A stretch of 64,000 bases of DNA from an uncultured Aquabacterium sp. (GTDB lineage Bacteria; Pseudomonadota; Gammaproteobacteria; Burkholderiales; Burkholderiaceae_C). The translations under genes and the position numbers were made by a program. Below the pieces are notes generated by a model. It was given only the letters and a program-made list of their open reading frames with translations, was not told the DNA's origin and did no database searches. Below, in pieces: positions 44,833 to 54,683 of the stretch. Location: assembly GCF_947366995.1 (NCBI RefSeq), contig NZ_CANBCC010000012.1, forward strand, positions 1 to 64,000, written 5' to 3'. The stretch's first letter is position 1, and each line of letters begins with the position of its first letter.

Positions 44833-47175
44833 TCAGAGTTTCTGCAGCGCCTCGTTGGCTTCGGTGAGCCCCTTGCCGGCTGCCTGCTGCAGATAGCGCC
44901 GCGCGGCGCGCACATCGCGCCGCGTGTCCTCGCCCTTGGCCAGCTTGTTGCCCAGCATCAGCGCCGCATGGGCGTGGCCCTTGTCGGCGGCCTGCGTCAG
45001 CACGCGCAGGCCCTGCCGGGCGTCATGCAGCGGGCTCTGCTCGGCCAGCAGGATGCGCGCCTGCCAGTAGCGCGCTTCCACCAGCCCCTTGTCGGCGGCG
45101 CGGTCCAGGTCCTGCGCTGCGGCGCGGATGTCGTCGGGCAGCGCTTCCTGGTTGAGCAGCTGCACGGCCTTGGCGGCCTGCCACAGGCTGCTTTCACGGG
45201 CCTGCGGGGCGGCCTGCTCCAGCAGGCGGGCGGCACCGGCCACGTCCTTCGTGGCCCCGCCCGCGCCCAGCAGCTTCTGCCACGCCAGGATGAGCTGGGC
45301 CTGCGTCTGCCCTGCCTGGGCCTGTTCTTCGAGCACGGCTTCGGCGGGGTAGGTGCGCAGGCGCAGGTCGGGCTCGAACTGCATCGGCCACTGCGCCAGC
45401 AGCATCTGCGCATCGGCGCGGGCCTGCTGCAGCGTGTGGTGGCTGCGCACGAAAGGCAGCATGCCGGTGCCCTGGATGGCCAGCACCGCGGCCATGGGCG
45501 CGGCCACCGCCAGGCCGATGCGCCAGCGCTTGACGCTGCCGTTGGCCTTGAGCTGGTCGAGCACGCGCTGGCCGAAACCGGCTTCGAAGCGCTTCGCGAT
45601 GCGCCGGCGGGTCGCCCACTCCAGCGCCAGCCAGGCGAGGGCCGCGCCTCCCACGCTCCACAGCACCGGTTGCCACACCCCGGGCGCAGGCCAGCCGGTG
45701 CCATACAGGGCGCCCGCCGCCAGCGCGGTGAGCCCGCACAGATAGGCGGCCGGCTCGGTCAATTCCGAGCCATAGAGGCGTGCCAGGGCCGTGCGCAGCG
45801 CGGTGGTGGCGCGGGCCACGTAAGTCTGGTCGACCAGGCCTTTGAAATGCGTCTCGACCGCAGCGGCGGCATCTTCGGGGCTGGCCTTGGCATCGGCCAC
45901 GCGCTCGGCGATCAGCATGTTGAGCTCGGATCGCAGGAAGTCGGCCGTGGTGTCGAGCAGGTCGCTGCCCTTGTGGCGACGCCACGCGGACGAGGTGGCC
46001 ACGCGGGCTTCGAGTGCTTCCAGGTCGTCGGTCAGCAGGTGGCCGGCGATGTTGTCGAAGCTGAAGACGCGGGCTTCCGGACCGAAGCCGTAGAGCACGA
46101 AGTCGTCGTCGCGTGCGCGCAGGCTGGCGCGGCGCACGTCGAGGCGCAGGCGGTGGCGGGTTTCGACCGCGTGGCCCTGCACCGTGTGCAGCACGTCGAG
46201 CAGTTCGCCGAGCTGGGGCATGTCCTCGCGAGGCACCTTGGTGTCGACCAGCTTGCGCAGGGTCTCGTCCGGGGTGACGATGGACAGCGTCTCGTCGTGC
46301 ACGACCTCGGCGACGACGGTGCCGCGCACGTGCTCGATGCCCGAGGCCAGGCAGCTGGCGCAGTCGATGCGGCCGGTGGTGCCGCAGCGCCCGCAGTCGA
46401 TGTGGCCCTTGCCAAAGCAGCCACTGCAGTTGATCTTGCCGTCGTAGCCGCAGTGGTAGCAGGTGGTGCGCCCGCTGCTGGAGCACGCCGAGCAGTTGCG
46501 ATAGACGGTCTGGTAGGTGGTGACGTAGCTGTTGCTGCTGGAGCTCCAGGTCTGCTGGCTGACCTGCTCCGTCCATGAGCCGCGGCCGCCGCAGCTGCTG
46601 CATGTCTGCTGCTTGCTGCCGTGGCAGGAATAGCAGTTGATCTTGCCTGCACCGAAGCACGCGTGGCAGTTGGTGTGACCCACGCCCGAACACGATGGGC
46701 AGGTGACGTGGCAGGCGCCATGGCACTGGTGGCAGGTGTGCTCGTAGCCCACGCTGCCCGGCGAGCGCAGAAAGCCGGCCGTGCCCGGCATCAGCCGACG
46801 GTAGCTGCCTGCGTTGCCGTTCGCCCAGGCCTGCAGCGCACGGGGCGCTTCGGTCTCGGCGGTGTCCAGCCGCTCGGCCAGCTCCTGGCGGAAGGCCTGC
46901 TGGCTGCCGACCTTGTCAACCCCGGCCGGCAGACGGGCGGGGCCGCTGCCAATGCGTTCCGAGAAGCTCACATACTGATCCACCGTGAGCTCGACCGGCA
47001 GCCCGTAGGCTTCTTCGGGCGCGGTTTCGGTCAGGTCGCGTGCATCGAAGCGCGTGACGGGCTCGATGTGCGCGGCCACCACGCCAAGCACCTGACCGGT
47101 CGGCGGGGCGTACGGGGGGCTGGCCGGCGTGGCAATCGGGGCGCCTGACTCGGCCGTGGCGTGCTCGGTGCTCAT
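44833..47175 (-). CDS. DnaJ-type zinc-finger repeat / TM / Sel1-repeat protein
   Basis: 780 aa; ten CxxC motifs (CHQC, CPSC, CHAC, CYSC, CSSC, CSAC, CYHC, CSGC, CGRC, CASC), TM segments, C-terminal Sel1-like repeats. Confidence 0.8.
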   Translation of the reverse strand: MSTEHATAESGAPIATPASPPYAPPTGQVLGVVAAHIEPVTRFDARDLTETAPEEAYGLPVELTVDQYVSFSERIGSGPARLPAGVDKVGSQQAFRQELAERLDTAETEAPRALQAWANGNAGSYRRLMPGTAGFLRSPGSVGYEHTCHQCHGACHVTCPSCSGVGHTNCHACFGAGKINCYSCHGSKQQTCSSCGGRGSWTEQVSQQTWSSSSNSYVTTYQTVYRNCSACSSSGRTTCYHCGYDGKINCSGCFGKGHIDCGRCGTTGRIDCASCLASGIEHVRGTVVAEVVHDETLSIVTPDETLRKLVDTKVPREDMPQLGELLDVLHTVQGHAVETRHRLRLDVRRASLRARDDDFVLYGFGPEARVFSFDNIAGHLLTDDLEALEARVATSSAWRRHKGSDLLDTTADFLRSELNMLIAERVADAKASPEDAAAAVETHFKGLVDQTYVARATTALRTALARLYGSELTEPAAYLCGLTALAAGALYGTGWPAPGVWQPVLWSVGGAALAWLALEWATRRRIAKRFEAGFGQRVLDQLKANGSVKRWRIGLAVAAPMAAVLAIQGTGMLPFVRSHHTLQQARADAQMLLAQWPMQFEPDLRLRTYPAEAVLEEQAQAGQTQAQLILAWQKLLGAGGATKDVAGAARLLEQAAPQARESSLWQAAKAVQLLNQEALPDDIRAAAQDLDRAADKGLVEARYWQARILLAEQSPLHDARQGLRVLTQAADKGHAHAALMLGNKLAKGEDTRRDVRAARRYLQQAAGKGLTEANEALQKL

Positions 47176-48101
47176 GGTGCGCTCACTCCGTCGCAGAAGG
47201 CGGCAGGCTGGCCGTCGATGATGGCGCCGCTGGGCAGCAGGCCGGTCAGGCGGCGGGCGTCGCGCAGGGCGCGGGCGTGTTCTGCATCGGGGCCGAGGTG
47301 GTAGGTGAACACCGGCACGCCCAGCTCGCGCGCCATGGGCAGCAGGCGCGGGTTCGCGTTCAGCGTGTTGATGTCGACGTGCACGCCCACGGGCTTGCCG
47401 ACTTCCTGCTGCAGGCGTCGCAACCAGGTTTCGTCGATCCGCGGCGGGGCGAAGCGGCTGGCGCTGGCGCGCGTGGCCGGGTTCTGGCGCGCCAGCGCCT
47501 GCGGATCAAGCACGATCTGTCCGAGGTAGCCGGTGGCATCCACCTGCCGCGCACAGCGCAACTGCCCGCGCTCGATGGCGGTGAGGAACCAGTTGCCATC
47601 CGGCAGGCCGCGGTGCAGGGTCGAGACCGCCTGCTGCGCGGCATCGCAACGGCTGTTGCTCTGCTTGATCTCGACGTTGAGCACCTTGTCCTTGTCGGCT
47701 TCGTTCACCTTGTCGAGCACGGCGCTCAGAAAGGGCGCGTTCTCGCGGGTGAAACGGCCGTTTCGGTCCTTGAGCATCACCTCCTTCCAGGCGGTGCTGG
47801 TGAGGTCCTGCACGCGGCGGCCGCTGAGCGTGGTGGTGCGGCCAAGCTGCAGGTCGTGGTGCAGCACCCAGTGGGCATCGCCCAGTTGCTGGATGTCGAT
47901 TTCGACGCCATCCCATGCACCCTCCACCGCGCGCGTGATGGCGCTCTGGGCGTTTTCCGGGGCGTCGGGGTGGCCGCGGTGCGCATGCAGCACCATGCCC
48001 TGGCAGGTGGCGTGCGCGGCCACGGGGGCCAGCAGCGTGGCGGCCAGGATCAGGATGTGAGCCAGTCGACGGGGCTCAGCGGGTCGGGGGCACATAGCCA
48101 T
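47172..48101 (-). CDS. glycerophosphodiester phosphodiesterase-like protein
   Basis: Signal peptide; MVLHAHRGHPDAPENAQSAITRAVEGAWDGVEIDIQQLGDAHWVLHHD; start 48101 or 48095. Confidence 0.85.
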   Translation of the reverse strand: MAMCPRPAEPRRLAHILILAATLLAPVAAHATCQGMVLHAHRGHPDAPENAQSAITRAVEGAWDGVEIDIQQLGDAHWVLHHDLQLGRTTTLSGRRVQDLTSTAWKEVMLKDRNGRFTRENAPFLSAVLDKVNEADKDKVLNVEIKQSNSRCDAAQQAVSTLHRGLPDGNWFLTAIERGQLRCARQVDATGYLGQIVLDPQALARQNPATRASASRFAPPRIDETWLRRLQQEVGKPVGVHVDINTLNANPRLLPMARELGVPVFTYHLGPDAEHARALRDARRLTGLLPSGAIIDGQPAAFCDGVSAP

Positions 48102-49638
48102 AGGTGAGGCCGCCCAGCAGGCGGGTGCGAACGAGTTCATTGACGGGATAGCCGTAGCCCTGGCCCACGGCGACGACGTGGAGCGCGTTGCCCAGCAGCC
48201 AGCCGCGCACGCCGGTGTCTTCGGGCTGCGTGAGGCCGTCGCGCACCTGGTCGCGCATGTAGCCATACAGGCGGCTTTGCGTGACGGCGTTGTCCGTCCA
48301 GCTCAGCACCACCCACACCAGGGCGAGCACGGCAAACGGCGTAGCCCACAGGAAGCGGGTGCGCGCCTGCCAGGCTGGCACGGCCGAGACCACGAGCGAC
48401 AGCAGCAGGTAGCTCAGCTTGGCCAGGTGGCCCACGGCGCCCAGCAACGAGAAGAACAGGGCCACCGGCGGCACGATGGCGGCACGGGCGGCCTCGACGC
48501 CGCGCTCGGCGAGCGGGCGGCCATCGGCGAAATCTTCCGCGGGGGCGTCGTAGCGCACCTGCTCTTCGCGCGCCACCTTGGCCACCAGCGGCTGGAACAC
48601 CTCGCGCTGGAACTCGGCGCCATCTCGGTAGGCCGGCTGCAGCGCCACGCCAGCCGGCAGGTGCAGCTTGTCGCGCAACTCGGCCTGCACGCCCGGGTGG
48701 GCAAAGAAGGCGGGCCAGCCCAGGCCCGGCGGAATGCGGCGTCCCTTGACCGTCAGCGCCTGCGCGCCGGCCCGGTCCGCCTTGCGGCGCACCTGCGTGG
48801 CCACGGCGTCGCGGAATGTGGCTTCGTCGGCCAGGTCCCAGCTGGCGGGCACGGGCACACGCTGACGCACCTTGCGGCGCACGGCGTCCTGGGCGTTGGC
48901 GGGCACCGTCGACGGGGTCCAGCCCCGGCGGCCCAGGTCGGAGAGGTAGTCGCCCCAGGCCTGGTCCTGTCGGCGGGCCACCTCGCCGTCCACATCGGTC
49001 GCGCCCGGCATGCGGGCGTAGCGGCGCCATTGCTCCTGCGTCTTCTTCACGGCCTCGGCGTAGCGGTCGTAGTAGGCGGCCGGCCCACCAAAGCCCTGCT
49101 CCACCTGGCGGGTGATGAGCGTGAGCTTGGCGTCGTGGATCTTCTCGTCGAGCCGGTCAACGGAGGCGGCCATGACCGGGAACTGCGCCAGAAAGGCCTT
49201 GCCGGCCGGCTGACTGAACAGCGCTGCGTCGTCATCGAGGCCGGCGAGCTGCACCCGCCCATCGACCAGGGCGCGCTGCACCAGCACGATGTTGAGGCTG
49301 GCACGGCGGAAGGCCGGGGTGCTGGCGGCCACAAGGCCTTCGACCAGCGTCTGCAGCGAGCCGTACACGACCCCGCCCGACAGCGCGCACCAGAACGCGA
49401 TGGCCATGAAGCTGGGCGAGCGTCGGCCCGAGCGCTGGCGTCGGCCGAGCAGCACCTGCAGCACGACCAGCGCGACCGCGATGCCCGACAGGCTGCGGCC
49501 GAAGACCTCGATGCGATGGAGTGCATCCGTACTGGGTGCGCCGCCGACCACATCCAGCAGGCGGGCGTTGAAGGCGAGTTCGAAGCAGAGGTAGAGCGCC
49601 GTGAGCAGCGCGATGAAGACGGTCTGTCCGCGGGTCAT
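48076..49638 (-). CDS. multi-TM hypothetical protein
   Basis: 520 aa; several hydrophobic segments; coupled to neighbouring genes. Confidence 0.7.
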   Translation of the reverse strand: MTRGQTVFIALLTALYLCFELAFNARLLDVVGGAPSTDALHRIEVFGRSLSGIAVALVVLQVLLGRRQRSGRRSPSFMAIAFWCALSGGVVYGSLQTLVEGLVAASTPAFRRASLNIVLVQRALVDGRVQLAGLDDDAALFSQPAGKAFLAQFPVMAASVDRLDEKIHDAKLTLITRQVEQGFGGPAAYYDRYAEAVKKTQEQWRRYARMPGATDVDGEVARRQDQAWGDYLSDLGRRGWTPSTVPANAQDAVRRKVRQRVPVPASWDLADEATFRDAVATQVRRKADRAGAQALTVKGRRIPPGLGWPAFFAHPGVQAELRDKLHLPAGVALQPAYRDGAEFQREVFQPLVAKVAREEQVRYDAPAEDFADGRPLAERGVEAARAAIVPPVALFFSLLGAVGHLAKLSYLLLSLVVSAVPAWQARTRFLWATPFAVLALVWVVLSWTDNAVTQSRLYGYMRDQVRDGLTQPEDTGVRGWLLGNALHVVAVGQGYGYPVNELVRTRLLGGLTYGYVPPTR

Positions 49639-49639
49639 G

Positions 49640-50470
49640 TCAGTTGTCGAGCACGATGCGCACGGGCTTCTGCTCTTGCGACGGGAAGTTCATGGTGTTG
49701 CCGGGGGCTGGCGTGGCGGCGCGGGGTGTGGGGGCCGCCGCGGTGGTGCGACGGGGTGGCGCCGCTGGGGCGCCGGATGCGACCGGGGTGGTGCGTGGGG
49801 CGGTCGCCGTCCGTGCGGCAGGGCCGTTGCCGTTGCTGGCCGTGCCGCCCGCCGGCCGCTCGCCATTGGGCGCGCTGGGCAGGCCGGGCACATGGCGTGG
49901 CGCACCGGCGGCAATGGGGCCTGCGCTGGCAGCCGGGGGGCCGGGCGGCGGGCCGGCGTAATCGTTGCGCACCAGGCGCGCGTTCTGGTAGGTGTAGCGG
50001 ATGGTCTTGTTCGGGTAGGCGAAGTCGAACGTGGCGCCGTCGGCATACAGGTTCACGTTCGGGGCGGTCTGGCAGTCCCCGAAATCCCAGGCCAGCACCT
50101 CCGATCCCTTCACCGAGATCAGGTGCATCTTGAAGCCGCAGTTGCGCTCGGCCTTGTCGATGACGATGACGGTGCGCCCGTCGATCAGCGTTGCCGAGCG
50201 CACCTTGACGTCGGTGGCGTTCTCCAGCGGGATCACGCGCAGGTACTTTTGCAGCTTGATCGAATACTGTCCGCTCAGCACGCGCAGTTTGGCTTCGCTG
50301 CCGTCGGGCAGGGCAAAGGTCTGAACGACCTGGCCGAACAGCTCGGCGTTGTCGACCTGGAACTGCAACTGCCCCCGGCGGTCGGTCTGGACGGCGCAGC
50401 CGCCGATGAAGGAGGCAAAGCACAGCAGCAGGGCGGTCCGCGAGGCGCGGCGCAAGGACAAGATCGGCAT
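49640..50470 (-). CDS. hypothetical lipoprotein
   Basis: MPILSLRRASRTALLLCFASFIGGC lipobox; low-complexity Pro/Ala/Gly/Thr C-terminal region. Confidence 0.7.
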   Translation of the reverse strand: MPILSLRRASRTALLLCFASFIGGCAVQTDRRGQLQFQVDNAELFGQVVQTFALPDGSEAKLRVLSGQYSIKLQKYLRVIPLENATDVKVRSATLIDGRTVIVIDKAERNCGFKMHLISVKGSEVLAWDFGDCQTAPNVNLYADGATFDFAYPNKTIRYTYQNARLVRNDYAGPPPGPPAASAGPIAAGAPRHVPGLPSAPNGERPAGGTASNGNGPAARTATAPRTTPVASGAPAAPPRRTTAAAPTPRAATPAPGNTMNFPSQEQKPVRIVLDN

Positions 50471-50610
50471 GGGTCGGTCGTGCGGGGCGATGTCAGGGAT
50501 TGAAACAGATGCTACAGGACGCGAACGCGCCCGGAGTCGACCTGCATCAGCCGCTCGGACGAAGCGCAGGCGTACGATCGCGGCCTGCCCCACGATCCTG
50601 AAAGTTCACG

Positions 50611-50952
50611 ATGAGCACCCTGCCGCCCTGCCCTCAGTGCGCCTCTGCCTACACCTATGAAGACGGCGCCCAGCTGGTCTGCCCCGAATGCGGCCACGAA
50701 TGGCGCGCCGGTGTGCCGGCCGACACGGAGCCGGCCGCCAAGGTGTGGAAGGACGCGCACGGCAACGTGCTGAACGACGGCGACACCGTCACCCTGGTCA
50801 AGGACCTCAAGATCAAGGGCTCGTCGGCCGTGATCAAGGTGGGCACCAAGGTGAAGAACATCCGCCTGATCGAGGGCGACCACGACATCGACTGCAAGAT
50901 CGACGGCTTCGGCCCGATGCAGCTGAAGTCCGAGTTCATCAAGAAGGCCTGA
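50611..50952 (+). CDS. yjdM: zinc ribbon protein YjdM/PhnA family
   Basis: [25 protein letters not shown]...[28 protein letters not shown]. Confidence 0.93.
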   Translation: MSTLPPCPQCASAYTYEDGAQLVCPECGHEWRAGVPADTEPAAKVWKDAHGNVLNDGDTVTLVKDLKIKGSSAVIKVGTKVKNIRLIEGDHDIDCKIDGFGPMQLKSEFIKKA

Positions 50953-50966
50953 GCCCGCGCGGGTCG

Positions 50967-51224
50967 ATGGGCGTGAACGCCACCCCCGGGCCCCGTGCAC
51001 GGGCCCTGCCCGAGGTCGACCCGGCCCGGTGCACCGGCTGTGGGCGCTGCGTGGCCCAGTGCCCGCCCAAGGTGCTGTGGCTGGAGACCGAGGCGCCCGG
51101 CGGTTGGGGCCCCAAGCAGGCGGTGCTGCACGACGCCCCGCGGTGCACCGGCTGTGCGCAGTGCGCCGTGGTGTGCCCGTTTCGGGCCATCACCATGGTG
51201 CGGCGCAGCGAGATCCAGGCATGA
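50967..51224 (+). CDS. 4Fe-4S ferredoxin-like protein
   Basis: CTGCGRCVAQCP and CTGCAQCAVVCP. Confidence 0.85.
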   Translation: MGVNATPGPRARALPEVDPARCTGCGRCVAQCPPKVLWLETEAPGGWGPKQAVLHDAPRCTGCAQCAVVCPFRAITMVRRSEIQA

Positions 51225-51318
51225 AGTGTGCGGTTTTTCATGGGTGGCCGCGGCGCGACGGGTGGGAAGGGGGTTGTTCCGGCGATCGCCCTGGAACGCC
51301 CAGGGGTATGCTGGTCTC

Positions 51319-52977
51319 ATGATCGCTCCGGACGCAGACCGCCACACGATCCGTGCCCTGGTGGTGGACGGCAACCTCTTGTCGCGCAGCATTGTGGTTT
51401 CGCAGCTGCGTGACTTCGGCGTCATGCAGATCCAGCAGGTGGGCCGCGCGCAGGACGCCCGCAGGAAGCTGGAGGTGGGCACCTTCGACCTCGTGGTGTG
51501 CGAGTACCACTTCGACCGCACGCAGTACACCGGCCGCGATCTGCTGGACGACCTGCGCCAGAACGGCCTGCTGCCCCTGTCGACCACCTTCGTGATGGTG
51601 ACGGGCGAGGCCAGCTACGCCTGCGTGGCCGAGGCCGCCGAGGCCGCACTCGACGGCTACCTGCTCAAGCCCTACACCGCCAACAGCCTGTTCTACCGGA
51701 TCTCGGCGGCCCGCACGCGCAAGCGCGAACTCAAGGAGATCTTCGATGCCATCGAGGTCAACGACATGGGGCGCGCGGCCGACCTGTGCATGGCGCACTT
51801 CGAGGACCGCCGCCCGTACTGGCTCTACACCGCCCGCATCGGCGCCGAGATCTCGATCAGCCAGGGCAACATCGAGATGGCCCGCCACCTGTACGAGGTG
51901 GTGACGGCCGAAAAGGCGCTGCCCTGGGCCCGGCTCGGCATCGCCCGGGTGCAGGGGGCGGAGGGCCTGCTGGGTGAAGCGCGCACCACGCTCGAAAACC
52001 TGATTGCCGACCACCGCTCGTATGCCGACGCGTATGACGTGATGGGCAAGGTGCAGATCGGCCAGGGTGACCTGGATGCGGCTTACGAGACCTATGCCAT
52101 GGCGTGCGAGATCACGCCATCGTCGATCACGCGGCTGCAGAAGGCGGGCCTGATGGCGCTCTACACGGGCCGCACCGCCGAGGCCGAGCGGCTGATGGAG
52201 CGCGTGGTGCGCATCGGCCTGGGCTCGAAGATGTTCGACCCGATTGCCATCGTGGTGCTGGCGTTCTGCAAGTACCTGGGCGACGACGACAAGTGGCTGC
52301 AGCGCTGTGCCGACGACATCACGCGGGCCTTTGAGCGCGACCCGCTGAACCTGCGGCTCAAGCGCTTTTCGGACATCACGCAGGCGCTGGTGATGTGTCG
52401 CCGCAAGCAGGTCAGCGACCTCGCCGCGCACCTCGAGGCCATGGTCAAGGACGTGCTGTCGCCCACGGGCGATTTCGAGGCGGCCAGCAACATCGTGCGG
52501 CTGCTGGGGCTGATCGCCGAGCGGGTGTCGAACAAGGAGTTCGCCGACCGCACCATTGCCTCCATCGCCGCGCGCTACTGCTCGTCCCGTGTGACGCTGG
52601 ACGTGCTGCTGGGTGCGGCCGAGGGGGAGGCCCACCAGACGCTGATCCGCGGGGCGTGGCAGGCGCTGAATGCGCGCATCCAGGCGGCCATGGCGCAGAG
52701 CATCGAGGGCCACCACGAGGCCGCCGTGCGCGCGCTGATCGCCGGCGCCAAGGAGACGCGCAACCCCCGCTTCGTCGAGACGGCCGAAGGCTCGCTCAAG
52801 CGCCATGGCGCCAAGATTGCGCGGGCCGAGGAGCTGGCGAAGGTGATCGAAGAACTGCGGGTGGCGCTGCTGCCCGGGGCTTTCAAGGACCCGAGCTTCG
52901 GCGGGCGCGAACCGGGCAGCATCCTCATGCCGGGCTCGGTGGCGGCAAAGGCCGTGCCGACCCCGTCGTCTGCCTGA
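51319..52977 (+). CDS. response-regulator receiver (degenerate) plus TPR protein
   Basis: RALVVDGNLLSRS...DLVVCEYHFD...MVTGEAS...LLKPYTANSLFYRI then TPR-like repeats. Confidence 0.8.
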   Translation: MIAPDADRHTIRALVVDGNLLSRSIVVSQLRDFGVMQIQQVGRAQDARRKLEVGTFDLVVCEYHFDRTQYTGRDLLDDLRQNGLLPLSTTFVMVTGEASYACVAEAAEAALDGYLLKPYTANSLFYRISAARTRKRELKEIFDAIEVNDMGRAADLCMAHFEDRRPYWLYTARIGAEISISQGNIEMARHLYEVVTAEKALPWARLGIARVQGAEGLLGEARTTLENLIADHRSYADAYDVMGKVQIGQGDLDAAYETYAMACEITPSSITRLQKAGLMALYTGRTAEAERLMERVVRIGLGSKMFDPIAIVVLAFCKYLGDDDKWLQRCADDITRAFERDPLNLRLKRFSDITQALVMCRRKQVSDLAAHLEAMVKDVLSPTGDFEAASNIVRLLGLIAERVSNKEFADRTIASIAARYCSSRVTLDVLLGAAEGEAHQTLIRGAWQALNARIQAAMAQSIEGHHEAAVRALIAGAKETRNPRFVETAEGSLKRHGAKIARAEELAKVIEELRVALLPGAFKDPSFGGREPGSILMPGSVAAKAVPTPSSA

Positions 52978-53044
52978 CCCTGACGCCACAGTGACTTCAT
53001 GGGGCATCCCGCGGGGGGCCGTGACGCAGGCGTATGCTCCCGAC

Positions 53045-53395
53045 ATGCCCTGGCTCGTGAAACACCCTCAGTCCGTGCGCTCGCCTTCCGGGCTGGAATG
53101 GCGCGTGTGGAAGCGCCTGCCCATGGTGCTGCTGGTTGGCACGGTCCTGCCCTTGGTGATTGCGGGGGGGCTGTGGCTCACCGCGCCGGGCACCGATGCA
53201 GCCTCGCACGACCCCGAGGCCCTCCGTCAGGTCTTCGTGCTGATCGGCGTGGTGCTGCTGCACTGGACGCTGGTGCTGACCGTGGCCATCGGCTGCGGCA
53301 TCGTCATGCTGATGAAGGGGCCGACCTATGTGGCCGACCCCTATCCGCTGCCCGACAGCGACACCCCGGTCACCGGCGCCCGGCGCAACGACTAG
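53045..53395 (+). CDS. small membrane protein, hypothetical
   Basis: 116 aa with two predicted TM segments. Confidence 0.6.
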   Translation: MPWLVKHPQSVRSPSGLEWRVWKRLPMVLLVGTVLPLVIAGGLWLTAPGTDAASHDPEALRQVFVLIGVVLLHWTLVLTVAIGCGIVMLMKGPTYVADPYPLPDSDTPVTGARRND

Positions 53396-53404
53396 CATGC
53401 GGGC

Positions 53405-54670
53405 ATGCGCCCGCCCGCCTCGCCCTCGTCCCCCCTGCCGCTGCTGGCCTGCCTGTACGCGGCCCAGGGCCTGCCCTTCGGTTTCTTCACGCTGGCGCTG
53501 CCGGTGCTGATGCGCGAGGCCGGCTGGTCGCTGACGGCCCTGGGCTTTCTGCAGTTTCTGGCGGCGCCGTGGGCGCTGAAGTTCCTGTGGGCGCCGGTGG
53601 TCGACCACCACGGCCAGCGGCGCACCTGGCTGCTGACGATGCAGCTGGCATCCTGCGCCCTCGCGGTGGCCATGGCGGTGCTGGGCTTTCACGAAGGCAG
53701 CATCGCGCTGTTCGTGGCGGTGTTCGTCTTCAACCTGCTGGCGGCCACCCAGGACGTGGCCACCGACGGGCTGGCTGTGCGGCTGCTGAGCGCGGGCGAG
53801 CGTGGCCTGGCCAACGGCATCCAGGTGGGCGCCTACCGCTTCGGGATGATTCTGGGCGGGGGGCTGCTGCTGTGGGTGCTCTCCCGCACCAGCTGGGCCG
53901 TGGCCTTTGCCGGCATGGCGGCGCTGCTGGCGCTGCTGACCTGGCCGGTGTGGCGCATGGCCGAGCCGCCGGCGGCCGTGGCAGCGCCCGACGCCCCCCC
54001 GCCGGCGTCGATGCGCCCCGCGTTGCTGTCTGACGGGCCGACGCGCCCCGCGCTGGCGTGGCTGTGGCTGCACCGGGCGCTGCGCCCGGGCGTGCTGCCA
54101 CTGGCGGGGCTGATCTTCTGTTTTCGCTTTGGTGACCAGATGGCCGCCGGGCTGATCACCCCCTTCCTGCTGGACCAGGGCTTGAGCAAGGCCGACCTGG
54201 CGCTGCTCAAGGGCACGGTTGGCTCGGGCACCAGCCTGTTGGGCGCGGCGCTGGGCGGGGCGCTGCTGCTGCGCGTGGGGCGGCGCACGGCGCTGCTGGG
54301 CAGCGGGCTGCTTCAGGCGGCGGTGTACGGCCTGTATGTGGCGGCGGCGCTGGGTGCGGGCGGGGTGCCGCTGTTGTGGTGGGCCACGGTGGCCGAGGGC
54401 GTGGTCGGCACGGTCGTCACCGTGGCGCTGTTCTCGCTGATGATGGATGCGGCCGACCCGGCCCACCCCGGCACCGACTACACCTTGCTGGGCAGTGTCG
54501 GGGTGTCGCTGGCTGCGGTGGGCGGCGTGGCTGGCGGCCTCGTGGGCGACCTGGCAGGCTACGCGCCCGCCTTTGCAGCCGGCGGGGCGGTGTCGGTGCT
54601 GGGCCTGCTGGCGCTGGTGCGCTGGCTCGATGTGCGCCCCCTCACCCCCCGCGTGCGCGAGGCGTGGTGA
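53405..54670 (+). CDS. MFS transporter (AmpG/PAT-like)
   Basis: 421 aa; LLACLYAAQGLPFGFFTLALPVLMREAGWSLTALGFLQFLAAPWALKFLWAPVVDHHG. Confidence 0.87.
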   Translation: MRPPASPSSPLPLLACLYAAQGLPFGFFTLALPVLMREAGWSLTALGFLQFLAAPWALKFLWAPVVDHHGQRRTWLLTMQLASCALAVAMAVLGFHEGSIALFVAVFVFNLLAATQDVATDGLAVRLLSAGERGLANGIQVGAYRFGMILGGGLLLWVLSRTSWAVAFAGMAALLALLTWPVWRMAEPPAAVAAPDAPPPASMRPALLSDGPTRPALAWLWLHRALRPGVLPLAGLIFCFRFGDQMAAGLITPFLLDQGLSKADLALLKGTVGSGTSLLGAALGGALLLRVGRRTALLGSGLLQAAVYGLYVAAALGAGGVPLLWWATVAEGVVGTVVTVALFSLMMDAADPAHPGTDYTLLGSVGVSLAAVGGVAGGLVGDLAGYAPAFAAGGAVSVLGLLALVRWLDVRPLTPRVREAW

Positions 54671-54683
54671 TCGGGCCCCAGGC

